A stretch of DNA of 64,000 nucleotides. Origin: SCGC-AAA076-P13 sp964276145. Lineage in GTDB: Bacteria > Pseudomonadota > Gammaproteobacteria > Magnimaribacterales > D2472. Below the pieces are notes generated by a model, which did not search any database, was not told the DNA's origin, and saw nothing but the letters and a program-made list of their open reading frames with translations. This document shows, piece by piece, positions 32,699-41,012 of the stretch (position 1 is its first letter; the number at the start of each line of letters is the position of its first letter). The position numbers and the translations under genes are program-made. Location of the stretch: positions 210,203 to 274,202 of the forward strand of contig CAXYDN010000003.1 in the NCBI GenBank assembly GCA_964276145.1, given 5' to 3'.

Positions 32699-34252
32699 TT
32701 AAGAGCCCCCAGACCCCACATCACCCAAGACACCAGTTTTTTTATAAAGGTACCTTTGTTGACCTAAAGAAAAACCAGAGTTAACAACCGAGTACAAACA
32801 AAGACCAGCGGGAAATATAAAAAAGAAAATAGAAAAGACAACTGGCATATATTTCATAACTTGTGCTTGTGTAGGGTCTGATGTTGGCGGCGCCGGACTA
32901 AGTTTTTGAGTAGAAACCATAACCAAACCAAATAAAACAGGCAAGATGAACAAAGGATCGGGAATGGAGAGGTCAGATATCCAATAAAAAGACGCATGCC
33001 TTAGCTCGACCATCTCCCTCAGCGCAAAAAAGAAACCGATAAAAAACGGCATTTGAGCCAAGACTGGAAGGCATCCACCCAAAGGGTTAACCCCCTCTTT
33101 CTTATATAAAGCCATTACCTCTGCGCTTGCTTTTTGCCTATCGTTCTTGTGTCTGTCTTGGATATCTTTCATCATTGGCCCAACCTTCCGCATTCCAGCC
33201 ATAGAAGCAAAACCCTTGGCGGTAACAGGAAACAAAGCCAATTTCAAAATTAGAGTAAAAATTATAATAGACAAAGCCCAGCTATTAACATACTCATTAA
33301 TAAGATCCAAAAACCAAACCATTGGTTGAGATATAAACCAAAACCAACCCATATCAATTGACAGCTCTAAATTATCGGCCCTTTGAGCAAGATCTTTCCT
33401 GATTTTTGGACCAATAAAAACTCGGTGTGAGTGAGAGTAAACAAGGTTTGTCGCCTCACCCTTTTCAACCGTATAACCCATTCTATAAGTACCAGAATTA
33501 GCGGGTTGAGCAAAATAGTTATAAACATAATCATCAGAACCAATTAAAACTGCAAAGAAATATTTTTGAATAAAAGAAACCCACCCCGACCTAGAAAGAA
33601 CAGAAAAAGGCTCATCTATACTTCTTAATCTTGATGATAAATAAGGGTCTTGATCGCTGCTAATAACAACACCCTGGTAGGAGCTATTATTCATCATACC
33701 ACCCTCTATAACAGCTGTTTTTAAATCCAAAGACCTGCCCTCTGTTCTATATAGTGAAGCAAAAGGTTTTCCACCAACACCGTTATCTGAACTATCTTTT
33801 ACAAGCACTTCGTATGTGTTTGGCAAAAAACTAAACTCTTTGGTTAGGTCACCATCTGTGCTTTTAAGAATGACAAAACTATCACCATAATTATCTAAAA
33901 CATATTTAGATGCTTGGCCAGTGAACCCGGTTTTAAGATAATACTTGAAAGACCCTGTTTCTGATGAACCAAAAACCCTGACCCCCATAGAGCCCTCAAC
34001 ATTTTCTACCCCATACTCTTTTAGACGCGACTCAACAATAGAGCCTGTTTGAATAGCAATCTTCAGCTTTAAAAGGTCATTTTCAAGATAAACATATAAA
34101 CCGTCGTCTGAAACCTGAGGTTTTAAATTTTCAACTTTAGCTGCTTCAAGGTGATCAACAACAGATTCAGCTCTGCTGTCTGACGTCCACTCATAAAAAA
34201 GAGCTACAGACAAAATCGCTATCAAACCAAGATAAACTTTTCTTATGTTCAT
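32699..34252 (-). CDS. yidC: membrane protein insertase YidC
   Basis: A 517-residue insertase. N-terminal helix (KVYLGLIAILSVALFYEW), large periplasmic beta-sandwich (about 45-300), then the five-helix core with SWALSIIIFTLILKLALFPV, the conserved hydrophilic-groove Arg region, GGCLPVLAQMPFFIGFFFAL and a short basic tail. It inserts membrane proteins alone or with SecYEG, including Fo subunit c. Follows rnpA with a 4-bp gap, so no yidD gene exists between them. Confidence 0.96.
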   Translation of the reverse strand: MNIRKVYLGLIAILSVALFYEWTSDSRAESVVDHLEAAKVENLKPQVSDDGLYVYLENDLLKLKIAIQTGSIVESRLKEYGVENVEGSMGVRVFGSSETGSFKYYLKTGFTGQASKYVLDNYGDSFVILKSTDGDLTKEFSFLPNTYEVLVKDSSDNGVGGKPFASLYRTEGRSLDLKTAVIEGGMMNNSSYQGVVISSDQDPYLSSRLRSIDEPFSVLSRSGWVSFIQKYFFAVLIGSDDYVYNYFAQPANSGTYRMGYTVEKGEATNLVYSHSHRVFIGPKIRKDLAQRADNLELSIDMGWFWFISQPMVWFLDLINEYVNSWALSIIIFTLILKLALFPVTAKGFASMAGMRKVGPMMKDIQDRHKNDRQKASAEVMALYKKEGVNPLGGCLPVLAQMPFFIGFFFALREMVELRHASFYWISDLSIPDPLFILPVLFGLVMVSTQKLSPAPPTSDPTQAQVMKYMPVVFSIFFFIFPAGLCLYSVVNSGFSLGQQRYLYKKTGVLGDVGSGGS

Positions 34253-34256
34253 TTAT

Positions 34257-34553
34257 TTATATTCCTTTTTGATACAGTGATTCTACAGCCTTAACAATCT
34301 CAACAGAAGCCTCATGATATTTTAATTCACCAAAAGGCTTGTAAACAAGAACAACAAACAACCCTTTGTCAGCTATTAAATTGTTTGTTTTGAATATTTC
34401 TTTAATTTGCCTCTTAATTTTATTTCTATCTACAGCAAGTTTAAAATTTTTTTTTGCGATAGATATCCTTAAAGCTGATGGCTCTGAGGGTAAGTAAAAA
34501 AGCCTAATATTTTTAGATGTGTGGAAGTGTTTAGGCAGTTTGGGCTGAAACAA
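34257..34553 (-). CDS. rnpA: ribonuclease P protein component
   Basis: A 98-residue protein, short for the family (about 110-130). The start is most likely the TTG at 34553, 3 bp after the rpmH stop. Signature: ISIAKKNFKLAVDRNKIKRQIKEI, the RNR-like helix that grips pre-tRNA and RNase P RNA. The usual N-terminal F-P-R-x-x-R-L segment is reduced to FQPKLPKHFH. Co-transcribed with rpmH. Confidence 0.92.
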   Translation of the reverse strand: MFQPKLPKHFHTSKNIRLFYLPSEPSALRISIAKKNFKLAVDRNKIKRQIKEIFKTNNLIADKGLFVVLVYKPFGELKYHEASVEIVKAVESLYQKGI

Positions 34554-34556
34554 GCC

Positions 34557-34691
34557 CTAAGCTGATAGAACCTTGCGGCCCTTTTTTCTTCTATTGGATA
34601 GTATAGCTCTTCCAGCCTTTGTAGCCATTCTTGCTCTAAAGCCATGAGTTCTGCTTCTTTTTAATGTGCTTGGTTGAAATGTTCTTTTCAT
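34557..34691 (-). CDS. rpmH: 50S ribosomal protein L34
   Basis: A 44-residue basic protein: MKRTFQPSTLKRSRTHGFRA, then RMATKAGRAILSNRRKKGRKVL, the textbook L34. ATG at 34691, TAG at 34557. It marks the left border of oriC in gammaproteobacteria of this type. Confidence 0.98.
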   Translation of the reverse strand: MKRTFQPSTLKRSRTHGFRARMATKAGRAILSNRRKKGRKVLSA

Positions 34692-34874
34692 AATTAACTA
34701 CCTAAAAAAAATAGTGGCGCATTATAGCCCATTAATTATAAGATTTCATAGTAATTTTAAAAAACATAAAATATTTTTTTATATACAAGTTATCCACAGA
34801 AAATTCATTAACTTATCCTGTAGATATCTTGTTAGTTTTTTAATAGACTAGTTATCTATTAGGAGGACTTAGGA
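34692..34874. other. oriC: probable chromosomal origin, oriC
   Basis: The 183-bp gap between rpmH and dnaA is very AT-rich and holds one perfect DnaA box, TTATCCACA (34790-34798), and two partial ones, TTATCCTGT (34813-34821) and TTATCTATT (34852-34860). Flanking genes (rpmH-rnpA-yidC-mnmEG-rsmG-parAB to the left, dnaA-dnaN-recF-gyrB to the right) make this the origin in related genomes. The number of consensus boxes is low. Confidence 0.7.
34721..34726 (-). promoter_or_regulatory. -10 element of the rpmH-rnpA-yidC promoter
   Basis: TATAAT on the minus strand at 34726-34721, preceding GCGCC. Transcription would start near 34714 and give a 23-nt leader to rpmH. The -35 region at the expected distance (ATGAAA) is a poor match to TTGACA, so the element is supported mainly by its -10 and position. 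Confidence 0.55.
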
Positions 34875-36170
34875 TTGGAATTTTGGAATAAATGCTCAGA
34901 AAAGCTAGAAAACAAGCTCTCGCAGGACGATTTTAACACCTGGATAAGGCCTTTGAAAGGAAACTTAAACAAAAACACCTTAGAACTTGTTGCCCCTAAT
35001 GATTTTATTTTAAATTATGTAGAAACAAATCTTTCAAATGAGATCATGGGAATGGTTAAATCCCAGTCAAAAAAAGACATAAGTCTAGTTTTTAAAACCC
35101 ATACAAAAGAAACATTTGTCGACAAGTATAAAAATGATACCAAATCAGAAGATACAAAACTTGTTCCATCTTATGTTTTTGAAACCTTTGTAGAGGGTAA
35201 ATCTAACCACGTTGCTCTAGCCGCATCTAAACAGGTTGCCTCTAACCCAAAAGGAGATTACAACCCATTATTTATATATGGTGGTGTTGGTTTGGGTAAA
35301 ACACATTTAATGCATGCTGTTGGCAACGAAATATTAAGAAACGAACCTGGAAAAAGAATCGTTTATGTTCATTCAGAAAAATTTGTTTCCGACATGGTTA
35401 AAGCGCTTCAACTCGGTGCAATGAATGAGTTTAAATCCTTTTATAGAAATGCAGACGCGTTATTAATTGATGATATTCAATTCTTTGCTGGCAAGGAGCA
35501 ATCCCAAGAAGAATTTTTCCATACCTTTAACGCTTTGTTAGATAGAAACAATCAAATGATACTAACCTGTGATAAATATCCAAAAGAGATAGATGGACTT
35601 GAAGAGAGGCTGAAATCAAGACTTGGCTGGGGCTTGCCGGTTATAATAGACCCACCAGAGCTAGAAACAAGAGCTGCTGTTCTTCTTCAAAAAGCATCAT
35701 CAATGGGTGTAGAAATGCCAAATGATTGCGCCATCTACATTGCCCAAAGAATTCGATCTAACATTAGAGAATTAGAGGGCGCCCTTAAAAGGGTTGTTGC
35801 AAATGCTCGATTTACAAACCAACAAATAGACCTTGCCCTGGTAAAAGATGCTCTCAAAGACTTATTTGTCATTTCTGCAAAAATGGTAAGTATTGAGAAC
35901 ATTCAAAAAACTGTTGCAGAGTACTACAACATCAAGCTGTCAGACCTTCTATCTAAAAGAAGAAGCAGATCTATTACCAGACCAAGACAGCTGGCAATGG
36001 CTCTTACCAAAGAACTTACAAGGCATAGCTTGCCTGAAATTGGAGAGGCGTTTAATGGTAGAGACCATACGACCGTTCTTCATGCATGTAAGAAAATAGC
36101 GGAACTCAGAAAAGAAAACCCATCACAAGAAGAAGACTATAGAAACCTAACAAGAGCACTAACAAACTAA
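34875..36170 (+). CDS. dnaA: chromosomal replication initiator DnaA
   Basis: A 431-residue protein starting at TTG 34875, chosen because AGGAGG (34861-34866) stands 8 bases upstream. Domain I at residues 1-75, a short domain II, AAA+ domain III with Walker A GGVGLGKT (136-143) and Walker B ALLIDDIQF (about 195-203), and domain IV with GRDHTTVLHACKKI for DNA recognition. DnaA opens oriC and loads DnaB. Shorter than E. coli (467) mainly because domain II is reduced. 2 bp before dnaN. Confidence 0.98.
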   Translation: MEFWNKCSEKLENKLSQDDFNTWIRPLKGNLNKNTLELVAPNDFILNYVETNLSNEIMGMVKSQSKKDISLVFKTHTKETFVDKYKNDTKSEDTKLVPSYVFETFVEGKSNHVALAASKQVASNPKGDYNPLFIYGGVGLGKTHLMHAVGNEILRNEPGKRIVYVHSEKFVSDMVKALQLGAMNEFKSFYRNADALLIDDIQFFAGKEQSQEEFFHTFNALLDRNNQMILTCDKYPKEIDGLEERLKSRLGWGLPVIIDPPELETRAAVLLQKASSMGVEMPNDCAIYIAQRIRSNIRELEGALKRVVANARFTNQQIDLALVKDALKDLFVISAKMVSIENIQKTVAEYYNIKLSDLLSKRRSRSITRPRQLAMALTKELTRHSLPEIGEAFNGRDHTTVLHACKKIAELRKENPSQEEDYRNLTRALTN

Positions 36171-36172
36171 TA

Positions 36173-37276
36173 ATGGATTTTTATATTACAAAAGAAGAGA
36201 TAGTAAAATCTCTTAATTCCACCCTTGGTGTTGTTGAAAAAAGACAAACACTCCCTATTCTTGCCAACGTTCTCTTTGAGGTTGATGAATCATCTCTTAG
36301 ATTAACAGCTACAGACCTGGAGTCAGAAATATCCACAATCTCAACCATTTCAAACTTTAAAAGCGGTGGAAAAATTACAGCACCTGCAAAAAAACTAAGT
36401 GAGCTTTGTAGGCTTTTTAAAGACGACTCTGAGATTCATTTCTTTTTAGATGGCGATAATCTCAAAATAGAAACAAGCTCTGGTAAATACAATCTTGCAA
36501 CTTTGCCGAGTGAAGATTTTCCTGTTTTTGAAAAAGAGGAGGGCGGAAACATAGTAAATATAACAGCCCATAACCTAAAAGCACTGATTGGAAAAACATC
36601 ATTTGCAATGGGCAATCAAGACTGGAGACATTATTTAAATGGACTATTTTTGTCCGTTGAAGACACTTTAATTACCAGTGTAGCTACTGATGCACACAGG
36701 CTTGCCATGGCAACACTTGGACTCAACGAGGGTGTTTCAGACCAAATAACAGGAATTGTTCCTAGAAAATCAATTAATGAAATAGGCAAACTTGTAAATG
36801 AAAGTTCAGAAAATATTCTTTTGCAGCTTAGCGCCAACTCAATTAACGTAAATGTTGCAGGAACAACCTTTTCAAGTAAATTAATAGAAGGCAAATTCCC
36901 AGATTATGAACAAGTAATACCAACAGGTGAAAGCTCAACACTATCTATAAATAAAAAAAGTCTTTCAGAGAGTCTTAGCAGAGTTAGTGTTCTTTCAAGT
37001 GAAAAATTTAGAGGGGTGCGACTAGTAACTTCCGAAAACTTAATAAATATATCAGCAAACAACCCCGAGAAAGAACAGGCAGAGGAGTCTGTTGAGTGTT
37101 CTTATAATGGAGAAAACATAGATATAGCCTTCAATGTAAACTACATTCAAGAAATACTTTCGTCTGCTGAGGGTGATCTTATAGAAATGCATTTTTTTGG
37201 TTCTGATAAAAGCTGTCTAATAACCAACCCTGGTTCTGAAAGTTTTAAGTATGTCGTAATGCCTCTTTTAATATAG
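36173..37276 (+). CDS. dnaN: DNA polymerase III beta sliding clamp
   Basis: A 367-residue clamp made of three similar domains. MDFYITKEEIVKSLNSTLG at the start, TLPILANVLFEV, IPRKSINEIGKLV and the C-terminal YVVMPLLI (E. coli ends in YVVMPMRL). Two clamps encircle DNA and tether the polymerase. 2 bp after dnaA. Confidence 0.98.
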   Translation: MDFYITKEEIVKSLNSTLGVVEKRQTLPILANVLFEVDESSLRLTATDLESEISTISTISNFKSGGKITAPAKKLSELCRLFKDDSEIHFFLDGDNLKIETSSGKYNLATLPSEDFPVFEKEEGGNIVNITAHNLKALIGKTSFAMGNQDWRHYLNGLFLSVEDTLITSVATDAHRLAMATLGLNEGVSDQITGIVPRKSINEIGKLVNESSENILLQLSANSINVNVAGTTFSSKLIEGKFPDYEQVIPTGESSTLSINKKSLSESLSRVSVLSSEKFRGVRLVTSENLINISANNPEKEQAEESVECSYNGENIDIAFNVNYIQEILSSAEGDLIEMHFFGSDKSCLITNPGSESFKYVVMPLLI

Positions 37277-37312
37277 GCTTGACATCGCCTAGTACGCCCA
37301 GCCCTAAATAAA

Positions 37313-38386
37313 ATGATAAGCGAGCTAAAACTGCATAATTTTAGATGCTTTAACTCATCTACCATAAGTCTCTCCCCTGGAATCAATTTTTTTTATGGAA
37401 ATAATGGGTCTGGTAAAACTTCAATTTTAGAAGCGATCTATATGTGCTCCAGCGGCAGATCTTTTAAAAGCTCAAATATTCAATCCCTAATATCAACTGA
37501 TAAAAACTTTTTTAGCATCAATGGCTATGATTCTAATAGGGGTTACACACTATCAATTTCTAAAGAAAAATCTAAATCAATATCAATAAAGATAAACAAC
37601 ACCAAAACAACTACTAGCAATCTAATAAAGGAATTTCCTTCAACAGCTATTCATAACAACACTTTTTCATTTGCAGACGCTTCACCTGATTTTAGAAGAA
37701 AAATTTTAGATAGGTCTCTTTTTGTCTCAGATGATAGTTTTTCTGAAATTTGGTTTGGTTTTTATAGGTGCCTTAAACAAAGAAATACTTTGTTAAAAAA
37801 TAGAGATGTTCAGAATATTGATATATGGAATAAAAAAGTTTCGCAAGAAGCAAAGAATCTTGACTCAAAAAGAACAATTTTTTTCAATCAATCGTTTCTT
37901 GAGTTTAAAAAAATACTTACCACCCTTGATAACTGCAAAACCACTGAATACTTGGACAAAATTACTATAGAGTTTTTTTCAGGATGGGATGTTGATCGAA
38001 GCCTGTATGATGTTCTTGTGGAGAATGAGCAAAAGGATCTTATAAGAAAATCTACAACAAGAGGTCCCCACAAAGCTGATATTAAAATACTTATTGGTGA
38101 AAATGATGCAAAACAAATTCTTTCAAGAGGAGAGCAAAAAATATTATCTATTATATGGTGTTGTGCTCAACATGAGGTACTTAGAAAAGTTCACAATATT
38201 GAAGCAACTTTAATAATAGATGACATTAAATCCGAGTTAGATGATGACACATTTAATGTTTTCATAAATCTCCTAGATTTCTTAAATAATCAAATAATTT
38301 TTTCCTGTATAGATGATCATTTTAGTAGTAAAATAGTTGATAAATATAATGATTTCAAAAAGTTCCACGTGGAACAATTAAGATAG
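37313..38386 (+). CDS. recF: recombination/repair protein RecF
   Basis: A 357-residue SMC-like ATPase: Walker A FYGNNGSGKTSILEAIYM (about 27-44), ABC-type signature LSRGEQKIL and Walker B TLIIDDIKSELDDD. Helps RecOR load RecA at gaps. A TTGACA (37279-37284) stands in the 36-bp spacer after dnaN, possibly an extra promoter, but no matching -10 is clear. The end of the gene contains TTCCACGTGGAA. Confidence 0.95.
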   Translation: MISELKLHNFRCFNSSTISLSPGINFFYGNNGSGKTSILEAIYMCSSGRSFKSSNIQSLISTDKNFFSINGYDSNRGYTLSISKEKSKSISIKINNTKTTTSNLIKEFPSTAIHNNTFSFADASPDFRRKILDRSLFVSDDSFSEIWFGFYRCLKQRNTLLKNRDVQNIDIWNKKVSQEAKNLDSKRTIFFNQSFLEFKKILTTLDNCKTTEYLDKITIEFFSGWDVDRSLYDVLVENEQKDLIRKSTTRGPHKADIKILIGENDAKQILSRGEQKILSIIWCCAQHEVLRKVHNIEATLIIDDIKSELDDDTFNVFINLLDFLNNQIIFSCIDDHFSSKIVDKYNDFKKFHVEQLR

Positions 38387-38391
38387 GAAAT

Positions 38392-40311
38392 ATGCCAAAA
38401 AAAGCAGAAAAAAATACCTACGACTCATCCAATATTCAAGTACTTAAAGGCCTAGAAGCAGTAAAGAAGAGACCTGGAATGTATATTGGAGATACCGATG
38501 ACGGTTCGGGATTACACCATATGGTTTTTGAGGTCTTGGACAACTGTATTGATGAGGCTATGGCAGGGCATTGCTCAGACATAAATGTAATAGTTAATAA
38601 AGACGGGTCTGTCACTGTAAAAGATAATGGAAGAGGAATACCGGTTGATGTTCATAAGAAAGAAGGCATATCTGCTGCAGAATTAATCCTAACAACCCTT
38701 CATTCAGGTGGAAAGTTTGATGATAATAGCTATAAAGTTTCAGGCGGCCTTCATGGTGTGGGTGTTTCGGTTGTAAATGCACTTTCCGATAAACTTATAT
38801 TAAAAGTTTGCAGAGATGGTGGAGAGTATATACAAGAATATGAAAACGGCAGACCAAAAGCTAAGTTAAAAAAAGTAAAAGCTTCAAAAGAAACAGGAAC
38901 TGAAATAACTTTTTATCCATCAGATACTATTTTTACTTCCATTAATTTTGAAATTGAAAGAATTTATAAAAGAATTCAAGAGTTATCTTTTCTTAATGCG
39001 GGAGTTTCTATTAATGTAATTGATGAAAGAACTAACAAGACAAAGAAATTTAAAAATAATGGCGGCCTTTCGAGCTACGTAACACATCTAAAAGGACGCA
39101 AGCAACAAGTATCAGAAATATTTGAATGTTCAGCAACGGAAAACGAAGTAGGTGTTGAGATAGCGCTTCAATGGACAGATTCATACTCTGAAAATGTTTT
39201 ATGTTACACAAATAATATTCCTCAAAAAGATGGCGGCACTCATTTGGCAGGCTTTAGAGGGAGTTTAACAAGAGTATTAAAAGCTTTTATAAAAAAAGAG
39301 AATGCCAAAAAAACACCTACAGATCTTTTAGGTGAAGATGTGCGTGAAGGTATAACAGCTATTATTTCAGTTAAAGTACCAGATCCTAAATTTTCATCAC
39401 AAACAAAAGAAAAGTTAGTTTCCTCAGAAGTTGAAAGTGTTGTTAGTACTGTTTTCAGCAAATATTTTAATGAATACTTATTAGAAAATCCAAAAGATGC
39501 TATGGCAATTTATGGGAAGGTAGCTGAGGCAGCCCTTGCTAGAGAGGCTGCAAGAAAGGCGCGTGAAATGACTCGCAGAAAAGGTGTTCTAGAGATTGCC
39601 GGACTTCCTGGCAAACTAGCAGATTGCCAGGAAAAAGATCCAACCCTTTCAGAAATATATATTGTCGAGGGTGATTCGGCTGGCGGCTCTGCAAAACAAG
39701 GTAGAAATAGAAAAAATCAAGCAATCTTACCTCTCAAAGGTAAAATTATTAACGTTGAAAAGGCAAGAATTGATAAGGTCCTTGGCTCACAAGAGGTTGG
39801 CACGCTTATTAAAGCTCTGGGTTGTGGAATAGGCAAAGAAGATTTTGATATTGAGAAGCTTAGATACCATAGAATCATAATAATGACCGATGCTGATGTT
39901 GATGGTTCTCATATAAGAACTCTTCTTTTAACATTCTTTTACAGACAAATGTTTGAGATTGTAGACAGGGGCCATATATATATTGCCCTTCCACCCTTAT
40001 ATAAAATTACTAAGGGTAAAGAGTTTGTATATGCTTCAGATGAACAGCAAAAAGAAGATGCGGTTAAAGAATTTTCTAAAAATGGAGGAAGAGGCTTAGA
40101 AGTTCAAAGATATAAAGGCCTGGGCGAAATGAATCCTGAACAACTTTGGACAACAACAATGGATCCAGAGCATAGAAGAATGATGAGAGTAGATATCAAA
40201 GATGTCCAGGATGCTAATGAATCGTTTGAAATTCTTATGGGTGATGAGGTTGAGCCTAGAAGAGAGTTTATTGATGCAAACGCACTATCAATTACTGATT
40301 TAGATATTTAA
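38392..40311 (+). CDS. gyrB: DNA gyrase subunit B, without the large TOPRIM insert
   Basis: A 639-residue GyrB. GHKL ATPase motifs: LDNCIDEAMAG, DNGRGIPVD and SGGLHGVGVSVVNAL; TOPRIM: VEGDSAGGSAKQGRNRKNQA and MTDADVDGSHIRTLLL; tail QRYKGLGEMNPEQLW and EPRREFI. E. coli and Pseudomonas GyrB (about 805) carry a roughly 165-residue insert between IALPPLYK and QRYKGLGEM; here the gap is only about 35 residues. The reading frame is intact, so the insert is really absent. Start at 38392, 5 bp after recF. Confidence 0.98.
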   Translation: MPKKAEKNTYDSSNIQVLKGLEAVKKRPGMYIGDTDDGSGLHHMVFEVLDNCIDEAMAGHCSDINVIVNKDGSVTVKDNGRGIPVDVHKKEGISAAELILTTLHSGGKFDDNSYKVSGGLHGVGVSVVNALSDKLILKVCRDGGEYIQEYENGRPKAKLKKVKASKETGTEITFYPSDTIFTSINFEIERIYKRIQELSFLNAGVSINVIDERTNKTKKFKNNGGLSSYVTHLKGRKQQVSEIFECSATENEVGVEIALQWTDSYSENVLCYTNNIPQKDGGTHLAGFRGSLTRVLKAFIKKENAKKTPTDLLGEDVREGITAIISVKVPDPKFSSQTKEKLVSSEVESVVSTVFSKYFNEYLLENPKDAMAIYGKVAEAALAREAARKAREMTRRKGVLEIAGLPGKLADCQEKDPTLSEIYIVEGDSAGGSAKQGRNRKNQAILPLKGKIINVEKARIDKVLGSQEVGTLIKALGCGIGKEDFDIEKLRYHRIIIMTDADVDGSHIRTLLLTFFYRQMFEIVDRGHIYIALPPLYKITKGKEFVYASDEQQKEDAVKEFSKNGGRGLEVQRYKGLGEMNPEQLWTTTMDPEHRRMMRVDIKDVQDANESFEILMGDEVEPRREFIDANALSITDLDI

Positions 40312-41012
40312 TTTATTTCTTCATAGTTATTTTTGACCCAGTTATAAGCGTCATTTGTAATCACCTTGGGATCCCTGCCCAATATTGGCTCTCCAATTCT
40401 TAGAACTACCTCGCCAGGACTCTTTATAAACTTTTTGTTTTTCCAATATTTTCCAGAGTTATGACATATAGGTAATACGGGAAAACCACTCTTGACAGAC
40501 AGCAGACCGCAACTTCTAGCAAAAGGTTGTATTCCTTTCTCAGGACTTATTCTTGTTCCCTCAGGAAAAAGTATTATTGAGAAACCATTTTTAAGTTTTA
40601 TAACGCCTTTTTTTATAACTTTTTTTAAGCTGCTCACCCTATTTAATCTATTTAAAGTTATAGGCTTCATGCACCTTAGAGCCCATCCAAATAAGGGTAT
40701 AAGCAGCAATTCTTTTTTAATTATACTTGTCGAGGGAATAAATAATGTCTGCAAAAAAAATGATTCCCATTGGCCTTGATGGTTAGAAACAACTATACAA
40801 GGAGTACTTGGTATATTTTCGATTCCCTCCACTTTCCAGCTGACTCCGCATAAAAATTTTAAAGCATTTAAAACAACTTTAATCCACATGGCCCCTAATT
40901 TCTGAAGACGTTTGGTGGATATAAAGAAATATAAAGATATTATTATTGTTGTTATTGGTATAAGGCTTAAATAAAAAAAAGCATTGAAAATAACACTGCC
41001 AATTAATGGCAT
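40308..41012 (-). CDS. 1-acyl-sn-glycerol-3-phosphate acyltransferase (PlsC family)
   Basis: A 234-residue membrane-associated acyltransferase. N-terminal helix, SNHQGQWESFFL (the catalytic His with Glu in place of the usual Asp, as in the Pseudomonas origin-linked homologue), FPEGTRISPEKG (substrate phosphate) and a following PFARSCGLL. Makes phosphatidic acid. Ends convergently with gyrB (4-nt overlap) and directly follows the GlyRS gene. Occupies the same position as PA0005 in Pseudomonas. Confidence 0.9.
   Translation of the reverse strand: MPLIGSVIFNAFFYLSLIPITTIIISLYFFISTKRLQKLGAMWIKVVLNALKFLCGVSWKVEGIENIPSTPCIVVSNHQGQWESFFLQTLFIPSTSIIKKELLLIPLFGWALRCMKPITLNRLNRVSSLKKVIKKGVIKLKNGFSIILFPEGTRISPEKGIQPFARSCGLLSVKSGFPVLPICHNSGKYWKNKKFIKSPGEVVLRIGEPILGRDPKVITNDAYNWVKNNYEEIN

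Noticed and set aside
34829..34857. TTGTTA/TTATCT promoter just before dnaA
   Set aside because: The spacing is 17 bp, but the start would fall within the AGGAGG ribosome binding site, so a usable leader could not form. The -10 is also weak.
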